From Rhodococcus ruber (lineage in GTDB: Bacteria > Actinomycetota > Actinomycetes > Mycobacteriales > Mycobacteriaceae), in NCBI RefSeq assembly GCF_027270735.1, contig NZ_JAPWIJ010000014.1:1-64000 (forward strand): a stretch of 64,000 bases of DNA, given 5' to 3'. The notes under the pieces were generated by a model, which had not been told where the DNA came from, did not search any database, and worked only from the letters and a program-made list of their open reading frames with translations. How positions within the stretch are numbered: position 1 is the first letter of the stretch; each line of letters begins with the position of its first letter. Below, in pieces: positions 58,069 to 64,000 of the stretch. A program made the position numbers and the translations under genes.

Positions 58069-59508
58069 TCAGGCCGTCAGTGGCTGTGCATCGACGGTGT
58101 GAAGGGCGGCGTTTCGACCGGCAATCCGGCCCATGGTGAGTGCATTGGCGACAGCGTTACCGCCCCCGACGTACCGCTGCCCGAGAACTCCCGCCCCTGC
58201 CTCGCCTGCAGCGAACAGGCCGGGTACGCGGGTGCCGCGTGTTGTCAGCACGGCGGAATCGGAGTCGATCTCCAAACCCGCATGCGTGCACACCAATTCG
58301 GCGGGGAGCATTCGTGCGGCATAGAAGGGGGCGGTCTCGACGGGTTCTGGATTCGACGTACTGCCCTTGTTGGCGAGTGTCCGATGGCGCAGAAAGTCGG
58401 GGTCCTCGCCGTGGGGCAGATGTGCGTTCCATCGCTCGACCGTGGAATCGAGGGCCGCGGCGGGCACCGCCATGAGTTCGGCCAGCTCCGCGAGGGAGGA
58501 TGCGCGAAGTGTCCGGCCGGCGTCTGCCTCGTCCTCGATACGATCGGGTGCCCAATCGGCATATCCCGCAGGCAGATTCAGTCGAGCGTCGTCGTCGAAG
58601 ATCATCCAGGCGGAGCCACCCTGACCGTCGATGATTCCGGTCGAGACCGCGTACGATGCGTCCTCGTCCATGAATCGACGTCCCGCGGCGTTTACGTGAA
58701 TACGTGATTTCGGGGGAAATCCCGACTGCCAGTGGTGGTAGCGCTGAAAGTAGACGGTGGGCAGCATGAGCCCCCACCCGTGACCTGCGATGGACGCGTC
58801 CACCGACGGCGCGTAGCGAAGGTGGTCACCTCGGCTGCCCTCGGCAGCGACGACGAAGAGAGCGGAGCCGGCCCGATTGGCAGCTGGAAAATGAATATCG
58901 ATCAGCTCGGGATCTCGAGCGAAACCACCCGAGGCCACGACGACTGCCACAGAACGGAGTTCGACATCATCGGCAACGACTCCCACGACCCGATCGTTCT
59001 CGGTGAGTAGCGCTTGCACACGAGTATCGAGAACGACCTCGATTCCGTGCCTGCGGCGTGCGGCGTCCAGAACCTGGACGAGGCCGTACCCCTGATCCTT
59101 CGGAACGTGACCCCTCCAGACGTCCTCGACGCCCGCCTGGCTGAGGCCCGGCTGATGTGCGTTGCCGGAAGTTTGTGCGGGGATGTCCAATCCGAGTTCG
59201 ATCAGCCACTCCAGAGTCGGTCCTGCCTGCTCGCAGAAGGTTCTTATCAGGCCGGGCTTGAGCATCCACTGATTGAGATCCATGTAGTGCTGGAAGTACT
59301 TCTCTGCGCTGTCGTCGATTCCGAGGGCGCGTTGCACGCTTGTCGCTGCAGCGGTGAACAATCCGGCCGACAGTGCCGTCGATCCACCCAGTTCCTTGCG
59401 CGCCTCGAAAAGAATGACGGACGCACCGTTCTCGGCTGCAGTGACTGCCGCGGCAAGCCCTGCGCCGCCACCGCCGATGACGATGACGTCGTAGTCGGTG
59501 TCAGACAT
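58069..59508 (-). CDS. FAD-dependent oxidoreductase, KstD/fumarate-reductase flavoprotein family
   Basis: 479 residues from ATG 59508, overlapping SDR copy B by 8 bases. DYDVIVIGGGGAGLAAAVTAAENGASVILFEARKELGGSTALSAGLF is the FAD motif of FAD_binding_2 proteins. VPGLFAAGEAGAGVLGQRYVGGGNAVANALTMGRIAG is the C-terminal FAD contact. The shape is that of 3-oxosteroid 1-dehydrogenases and related alpha,beta-desaturases/reductases. With two SDRs it suggests stepwise oxidation of an alicyclic alcohol/ketone; the substrate is not identified. Confidence 0.87.
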   Translation of the reverse strand: MSDTDYDVIVIGGGGAGLAAAVTAAENGASVILFEARKELGGSTALSAGLFTAAATSVQRALGIDDSAEKYFQHYMDLNQWMLKPGLIRTFCEQAGPTLEWLIELGLDIPAQTSGNAHQPGLSQAGVEDVWRGHVPKDQGYGLVQVLDAARRRHGIEVVLDTRVQALLTENDRVVGVVADDVELRSVAVVVASGGFARDPELIDIHFPAANRAGSALFVVAAEGSRGDHLRYAPSVDASIAGHGWGLMLPTVYFQRYHHWQSGFPPKSRIHVNAAGRRFMDEDASYAVSTGIIDGQGGSAWMIFDDDARLNLPAGYADWAPDRIEDEADAGRTLRASSLAELAELMAVPAAALDSTVERWNAHLPHGEDPDFLRHRTLANKGSTSNPEPVETAPFYAARMLPAELVCTHAGLEIDSDSAVLTTRGTRVPGLFAAGEAGAGVLGQRYVGGGNAVANALTMGRIAGRNAALHTVDAQPLTA

Positions 59509-60325
59509 GTCGCGACCCGCCGTCCACCGCAATGCTGTGGCCGGTGACGTAGCGTGCGCTGTCCGACAGTAGGAACAGGAGCGGCCCGAAGACTTCTTCC
59601 GGTGCGCCTAGTCGATGCAGGGGAACGGAATCGAGTGCCTTGGCCAGCGCTTCGGGATCTTCCTGTACCCACCGAGTCATCTCGGTGTCGATGTAGCCGG
59701 GTGCAATGGAGTTGACGCGAATGCCCACATCTCCGAACTCGACGGCGAGGGATTCCGTCAGGTGGGCAACGGCCGCTTTGGACGTGCAGTAGGCACCGCG
59801 GCCCTTACGGACGCGAAGCGCCGATACCGAGGACATATTGACGATCGCGCCGCCTTCGCGCATATGGCGACCTGCTGCTTGCGAACCGAACAGAACGCCT
59901 TCGACGTTCACGCTGAGCGTGGCACCTATCTGCTCGGGTGTGATGTCCGCGGCGTACGCGAACGGGAAGATCCCCGCGTTGTTGATCCAGAAGTCGATCC
60001 GCCCGAATTCGGCCAGCGCAGTTCGGGCGAGAGCCTCGTGATCATCGGCGACGGTGACGTCGGCTCGAGCGCCGATGATCGTTCCGGGCTGCTCGACCAG
60101 CGAGTCGGTGGCCAGCTCCGTGTTGAGTTGCTCCGCAGTTTCCTTCATTCGAGCGTCGTTGATGTCGGCACCGACGACATGTACGCCGCGCGCCGCAAGT
60201 CCCTTGGCGAACACCGATCCCATTCCCTGAGCGGCCCCGGTGACGACAGCAACCTTGCCTGCTAGTTCGGGGTAGACCGCAGTCATCGTGCGAGCGACGA
60301 CGCGTCCTGGATTGGGGTTGTTCAT
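59501..60325 (-). CDS. Short-chain dehydrogenase/reductase (SDR), copy B
   Basis: 274 residues. KVAVVTGAAQGMGSVFAKGLAARGVHVVGADIND (NAD type), NNAGIFPFAY, NMSSVSALRVRKGRGAYCTSKAAVAHL (Ser, Tyr, Lys), and APGYIDTEMTRW. GAGGAG precedes the ATG. First gene of the minus-strand cluster (SDR B, KstD-like, MHS, SDR A). Its upstream gap holds the IclR-type palindrome at 60404-60418. Confidence 0.9.
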   Translation of the reverse strand: MNNPNPGRVVARTMTAVYPELAGKVAVVTGAAQGMGSVFAKGLAARGVHVVGADINDARMKETAEQLNTELATDSLVEQPGTIIGARADVTVADDHEALARTALAEFGRIDFWINNAGIFPFAYAADITPEQIGATLSVNVEGVLFGSQAAGRHMREGGAIVNMSSVSALRVRKGRGAYCTSKAAVAHLTESLAVEFGDVGIRVNSIAPGYIDTEMTRWVQEDPEALAKALDSVPLHRLGAPEEVFGPLLFLLSDSARYVTGHSIAVDGGSRHV

Positions 60326-60403
60326 GGCGTTCTCCTCGTGCGAAAGATCGTGATCGGGCCTGCGAAGCGGTCCGAGGGGACAGCTTGCGGCGATTCAGCT
60401 TGT

Positions 60404-60418
60404 GTGCGATAATCGCAC
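60404..60418. promoter_or_regulatory. 15-bp palindromic operator (IclR, SDR cluster)
   Basis: GTGCGAT-A-ATCGCAC, perfect. A further half-site TGTGCGAT follows at 60423-60430. Lies between the divergent SDR cluster and the IclR gene. A near-identical site is at 61658-61672. Confidence 0.75.
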
Positions 60419-60482
60419 GCAGTGTGCGATTCACGTCGAACTGTAGGTGGTCCACCTCACACTCGTCAATAGGGGGCGCTTC

Positions 60483-61205
60483 ATGACCGACGCCGATCCA
60501 CGCCGTATGGACGGCAGTCACTCCGTGGCCATCGATTCTGGGATGTCCAAAACGCTGCACCACGGCCTCGCCGTGCTCGAGCTACTGGCCGAACATCCGA
60601 ATGGCTTGTCGATCACCGAGATCGCCGACGGAATCGGTGTGCACCGCACCGTCGCGCACCGGCTGGTTCGCACGCTCGAGGCTCATCATCTGTGCCGGCG
60701 AGACGATTTCAAGCGCATTTCGCTCGGGGCCGGGCTGGTGGCGCTCGCCGAACCCGTCGAGCAAGATTTGCGAACCGTGGCGCGCCCCGTTCTCGAAGAA
60801 CTGGCGGATCAGCTGGGAGCGACCGTCCATCTCGTCGTTCGCGAGAATTCAACGGAAGTACGGGCTTTGATGGTTGTCGAGCCACGAGGCGCGAAGGTGC
60901 ACGTTGCGTTCCGTGGGGGGCAGGTCGATCCGATCGACCGAGGATCTGCAGGCCTGGCAATGCTCGCGTCCTTGCCCCCGGCGGATGGGGAACGTGCAGA
61001 AGTGACGAGGGCGCGACGCGTCGGATATACGGTCACCCACGGTGAAGTGATTCCATCGGTCGGTGGAGTGTCCGCCGTGGTCCCGGGTCGCCGCGGAGAC
61101 GCCATGGCGAGTGTGGGTGCGTCGGTGTTCGAGATCGACGACGAAGAGGAACTCGGTGCGGCCGTCGTCGCTGCGGCGGCGCGGTTGGGGCGTCTGCTTC
61201 GTTAG
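60483..61205 (+). CDS. IclR-family transcriptional regulator (SDR cluster)
   Basis: 240 residues. The winged helix is HHGLAVLELLAEHPNGLSITEIADGIGVHRTVAHRLVRTLEAHHLC, and the effector domain includes GAKVHVAFRGGQVDPIDRGSAGLAMLASL. ATG 60483 follows AGGGGGCG. It is divergent from the SDR/KstD/MHS cluster and probably binds GTGCG-N5-CGCAC sites at 60404 and 61658. Confidence 0.88.
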   Translation: MTDADPRRMDGSHSVAIDSGMSKTLHHGLAVLELLAEHPNGLSITEIADGIGVHRTVAHRLVRTLEAHHLCRRDDFKRISLGAGLVALAEPVEQDLRTVARPVLEELADQLGATVHLVVRENSTEVRALMVVEPRGAKVHVAFRGGQVDPIDRGSAGLAMLASLPPADGERAEVTRARRVGYTVTHGEVIPSVGGVSAVVPGRRGDAMASVGASVFEIDDEEELGAAVVAAAARLGRLLR

Positions 61206-61223
61206 CCGGTGGTTGGGGTCGTG

Positions 61224-61643
61224 TCAGGCGTCGTCGCGAGACACGGTCCTGCGTTGGATGCGCCACCGATCGTCCACTCGTACAACATGATCCCGGACCG
61301 ACGTGAATCGGACGAGCCGGGTCTCGCCGCCACGCGGTGTTGCCACGATCTGGAGGTAGCAGTCGACTGTCAGTTCGTCGACGCTCACGAGATCGACGGC
61401 AATGTTCGTGATGACGTGCCGACGCCTCTCGTTCGCGTCGGCCGCGCTGTCGAAGAAGCGTCGGGCGAAGGCGGTCAGCTGGTCGCTACCGACCTGGGGT
61501 TCGGGGTAACTGGGCGAATCGAAGACGCCGTCTGCGGTGAATGTCTCTGCCCATTTCGTCGCGCGTCCGGAATCGATTGCGTGGCTTTGCCTGCCGTACA
61601 GGAGTTGAACCTCGGCAAAGGTTCCCGCGTCTGGATCGGGCAT
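61224..61643 (-). CDS. SnoaL-like (NTF2-fold) protein
   Basis: 139 residues: EVQLLYGRQSHAIDSGRATKWAETFTADGVFDSP opens the cone fold, and FTSVRDHVVRVDDRWRIQRRTVSRDD closes it. It is typical of small SnoaL-like isomerases/dehydratases. Two ATGs are close together; the second (61643) is chosen because GGAG ends eight bases before it, while the first abuts GGAG. The operator at 61658-61672 lies 15 bases upstream. Confidence 0.82.
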   Translation of the reverse strand: MPDPDAGTFAEVQLLYGRQSHAIDSGRATKWAETFTADGVFDSPSYPEPQVGSDQLTAFARRFFDSAADANERRRHVITNIAVDLVSVDELTVDCYLQIVATPRGGETRLVRFTSVRDHVVRVDDRWRIQRRTVSRDDA

Positions 61644-61657
61644 CGGCATCTCCTTCG

Positions 61658-61672
61658 GTGCGCTATTCGCAC
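61658..61672. promoter_or_regulatory. Second GTGCG-N5-CGCAC palindrome
   Basis: GTGCGCTATTCGCAC, differing at two of 15 positions from the site at 60404-60418. It is just upstream of the SnoaL gene, which would join that gene to the IclR-controlled set. Confidence 0.65.
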
Positions 61673-61800
61673 GGATGGTGCGTATCGGTGCGACGTTACG
61701 TTTCGGTCCGTTCGGCCGTCGAGTCAGGGGTGCCCTCACGCGGTGGCCTTCTCTGAGATCTCGATTGCCGCGGGAGTTGCATTTCCGGATGCTCGAAAGC

Positions 61801-62106
61801 TCACATCTCGAACTGCACTCGAGCAATGTGGTCACAGACCTCGGCAATTCGGGCACGGTGAACATTGTGTTCGGCGTCGAGGTCGTAGACGCGGTAGCTG
61901 TCGGCGTCGAGCCAGTCGTTGGTGATCGCGAAGCTCCAACTGCCCTCGCGCACTCCGAGATCGATGCCGCTGTGGTGCATGAGCAGGCCGGGCAGGTTCA
62001 ACGCCGCGATTCCGGCGAGACCGTCTCGAAGTTGTGCTGCATCTGCATCGGCCTGCTCGGAATCGGTCGAGGCGCGGAGGCGTCCGACAACCACGTTGCG
62101 AATCAT
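61801..62106 (-). CDS. Dabb-family (stress-responsive A/B barrel) protein
   Basis: 101 residues: MIRNVVVGRLRAST, then an acidic helix, LMHHSGIDLGVREGSWSFAITNDWLDADSYRVYDLDAEHNVHR. This is the dimeric alpha-beta barrel (Dabb) pattern with its final conserved His. Function unknown. It lies between the SnoaL gene and the divergent P450. Confidence 0.8.
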   Translation of the reverse strand: MIRNVVVGRLRASTDSEQADADAAQLRDGLAGIAALNLPGLLMHHSGIDLGVREGSWSFAITNDWLDADSYRVYDLDAEHNVHRARIAEVCDHIARVQFEM

Positions 62107-62223
62107 AGTTTCCAGTATCGTCGAAATACTCCCTCCGATCCTCCTTGCGTCGCTCGATCCGCGATTAAGCTGGCTGGAGCAGCAGAGGGGCAGCCGGAGT
62201 GATTGTCGAGGAGCCGTGATGAC

Positions 62224-63600
62224 GTGAGCTCGGTGTTCGCGCAGCGCTCCAGTTACATTCGGCAGGGGATCGACTTCGAGGGTGGGGTGCTGCCGCTGTC
62301 GGCGGAATTCAGGGTCTCAGGGGCCATCGAACACAAGTTGACCCGTGATCATCTTTTCATCGGCGACGGCGCCTCGGATTTCATCGGCACGTGGCGGGGC
62401 AGTCGCGTGCAGCTGTATGCGCTCTCCCGGCGGGCAATCGACGCGGTGGTCAATCCCAGGGTCGCGGGCGTTCACATCGACCGTGATACTGCCGCGCGTC
62501 ATTCGTTCGGACAGCTGAGCCCCGAGGCCGTCACCTTCGCGTCGTCGAAGCGAGCCGATTTCAAGGAACGCAAGAGAAACCTGGTCGTGGCGACCGGTTC
62601 GAGCGACGCGCTCGAGGTCACCGTGCGTGCGCTGGATCGCCATCTACCGGTCGGGTCCGGGGAAATCGGTCTCGACCTGCGTCCGGTCGTGACGGTCTGT
62701 GTACGGGAGGCAGTGGCCGAGGCCGTGTGGGGTGAGGCGGCGTTCGCGCCGGTCCGGTACGTCGACCGAGAGGGACGCGAGTGCAGTCTCCCGTTCGCGG
62801 AGGCGCTGTACGAGAACTTTCTGCGGTTGCGGAAGTTCGCGAACACCTACGCGATGAGGGTCGAGCCGAGGCTGCAGCACCTGCCGTTGACGCGCGAGCA
62901 ACGCCTGATGCGTGCGAACACACGCGCGCTGCAGCAGCATATGCTGCAGATGTCGGCTCACCCACCGGATTCGACCGTCGCAGGTCACCTCGCGCGCCTG
63001 CACAGTGATTCCGGGTTCTCCACAGGCGTCATCCGCGACGACACTGCGACCTCGTTCGTGGCCGCCGTGGATACCACCCGTACCGCGGTGCTCGCGACCT
63101 TGAAACATGTACTGGCACCGAGGAATTCGACGTGGAAGGGCCGGGTGGGTGAGGTTGCCCCGGAACTCGCGAGCGCATCGGCGGTGGTGCGGGCGTGTGT
63201 GATGGAGGCGCTGAGGGTCGACACACCAGGTTCGGTCTTCAACGGCCGGGTCACGGAGGATTTCGATCTGAAGTTCGGCGACCGGGTGGTGCGGCTTCAT
63301 CGAAACACGCTGATAATGCCGAACATTCATGCCGTTCATGCCCTGAGCGGGCCGACGTTCGATCCTGCGCGGCTACTGAACGCGCATGGGGCAGTAGTCG
63401 ATTCCACCAAGGTGATGCCATTCGGCAAGGGTCCGAGGTCTTGCCCGGGGAAGTCGTTCGCGGTGTCGATGATCGCCGTTTTCGTCGCCGCGTTCCTGCG
63501 TGCGTACCCGGACGCTCACCTCGACCCGACGCAGTACGACAACCGCTACCCGATCCATACGTCCTCCGAACACGGCCTCTACATCGCACTTCGTACCTGA
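62224..63600 (+). CDS. Divergent cytochrome P450
   Basis: 458 residues from GTG 62224, preceded by GAGGAG; an upstream TTG (62203) is possible. The haem loop MPFGKGPRSCPGKSFAVSMIAVF has the Cys ligand at 407. VMEALRVDTPG is the ExxR helix, and the I-helix reads FVAAVDTTRTAVLATLKHVL with D-T-T. The first 200 residues resemble no bacterial P450 class I can name, and the haem loop is of the PFGxGPRxCxG type. No ferredoxin is adjacent. Substrate unknown. Its end overlaps the converging MFS gene by 22 bases. Confidence 0.75.
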   Translation: MSSVFAQRSSYIRQGIDFEGGVLPLSAEFRVSGAIEHKLTRDHLFIGDGASDFIGTWRGSRVQLYALSRRAIDAVVNPRVAGVHIDRDTAARHSFGQLSPEAVTFASSKRADFKERKRNLVVATGSSDALEVTVRALDRHLPVGSGEIGLDLRPVVTVCVREAVAEAVWGEAAFAPVRYVDREGRECSLPFAEALYENFLRLRKFANTYAMRVEPRLQHLPLTREQRLMRANTRALQQHMLQMSAHPPDSTVAGHLARLHSDSGFSTGVIRDDTATSFVAAVDTTRTAVLATLKHVLAPRNSTWKGRVGEVAPELASASAVVRACVMEALRVDTPGSVFNGRVTEDFDLKFGDRVVRLHRNTLIMPNIHAVHALSGPTFDPARLLNAHGAVVDSTKVMPFGKGPRSCPGKSFAVSMIAVFVAAFLRAYPDAHLDPTQYDNRYPIHTSSEHGLYIALRT

Positions 63601-64000
63601 CGGGTCGCCGATGTCGGTTCGGACGCAGTCAAGTCCCGTTTTCCCGTCTCGGGGATGGTGATCAGGGCGGTGATGGACACGGCCAGCAACGCTAGTGTGT
63701 ACCACTGGAACAGCTCCGGCGAACCGCGATCGGCGAAGAACGTCTGCACGTATGCGGCGGTCCCACCGAAGGCTGCGACGGCAATCGAGTACGGCACACC
63801 CACGCCGGCTGCTCGCATACCCGTGGGAAACAACTCGGCCATCATTGCGGGCATAACGGCGAGGATCGCTCCGATGGCGCACAGGGCGATGGACATGGCG
63901 AGGAACAATGACACTGCGGTCGAGCCGACGAGTGCTTCCAGCGGGAACAACAACACCGCGATACCGATAGTTCCGATGTAGAGCACCGGCTTTCGGCCGA
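63579..64000 (-). CDS. MFS transporter, C-terminal part (cut by window edge)
   Basis: About 140 C-terminal residues are visible: GRKPVLYIGTIGIAVLLFPLEALVG (end of the loop 8-9 motif), then ELFPTGMRAAGVGVPYSIAVAAFGGTAAYVQTFFAD, typical of MHS-family carriers (ProP/ShiA type). The N-terminal two thirds lie beyond the window. Confidence 0.85.
   Translation of the reverse strand, partial: GRKPVLYIGTIGIAVLLFPLEALVGSTAVSLFLAMSIALCAIGAILAVMPAMMAELFPTGMRAAGVGVPYSIAVAAFGGTAAYVQTFFADRGSPELFQWYTLALLAVSITALITIPETGKRDLTASEPTSATRQVRSAM

Overview
The window is high-GC, gene-dense actinobacterial DNA, most likely from Rhodococcus or a close mycolate-containing relative. The signs are a WhiB protein, a mycothiol-dependent formaldehyde dehydrogenase, a SigC-type ECF sigma factor, an F420-type (DDN-like) protein, a DUF3556 membrane protein, frequent GTG starts and many ATGA/GTGA start-stop overlaps. 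There is no rRNA, complete tRNA, CRISPR array or intact transposase. The only mobile-element traces are a broken IS30 transposase, a tRNA-Arg 3' fragment and patches of decayed DNA.

Layout. 1-3917: end of an ACT-domain gene, then a three-gene 2-oxoacid dehydrogenase operon (E1 alpha, E1 beta, E2). 4261-5038: dead IS30 transposase. 5193-18790: a metal-handling block containing an isonitrile-hydratase-like DJ-1 protein, an ABC chelate importer, SigC, a zinc-finger membrane protein, a copper P1B-ATPase, a DsbA-like/VKOR thiol-oxidation pair, a CopD-CtaG fusion, a Met/His-rich DUF5134 protein and a broken PepSY-like gene. 18792-20720: decayed DNA including a damaged IclR gene. 20722-23618: FAD hydroxylase plus aromatic-acid transporter. 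24040-31939: aromatic catabolic block I (acetate-type symporter, VOC and FAH enzymes, IclR, CMD, alpha/beta hydrolase, FAD hydroxylase). 32041-45756: block II (GntR; ferredoxin/reductase/P450; MFS; FAD hydroxylase, EthD, FAH, extradiol dioxygenase, two hydrolases, YciI; mycothiol formaldehyde dehydrogenase and MBL hydrolase). 45847-48671: WhiB, tRNA fragment, TetR/DDN pair. 48928-55256: FAD amine-oxidase-type protein, DUF3556, PucR, acyl-CoA synthetase. 55919-61643: two SDRs, MFS, KstD-like flavoprotein, IclR, SnoaL. 61801-64000: Dabb protein, a divergent P450 and the end of an MFS gene.

The strongest unexpected signal is the motif GGGAAC-N17-CGAC, found five times with exactly 17 bases of spacing. 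It precedes the ABC importer, the zinc-finger/copper ATPase operon, the DsbA/VKOR genes and the PepSY-like gene; the fifth copy lies inside the decayed IclR gene. In the first two cases the start codon begins ten bases after CGAC, so those mRNAs are probably leaderless. I infer that SigC drives all of these. With the adjacent isonitrile-hydratase-like gene, the block could be a copper-acquisition system that imports a copper-isonitrile chelate (chalkophore), releases the metal and supplies it to cytochrome oxidase assembly.

The catabolic blocks carry readable regulatory codes. Block I has four copies of a 19-bp operator (TGTTCTR-N5-CAGAAYR type) beside its IclR gene. Block II has an identical 18-bp promoter/operator sequence in front of both the P450 operon and the hydroxylase operon. 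The CYP199-like P450 and the mycothiol-dependent formaldehyde genes fit oxidative O-demethylation of a methoxylated aromatic acid, with detoxification of the formaldehyde released.
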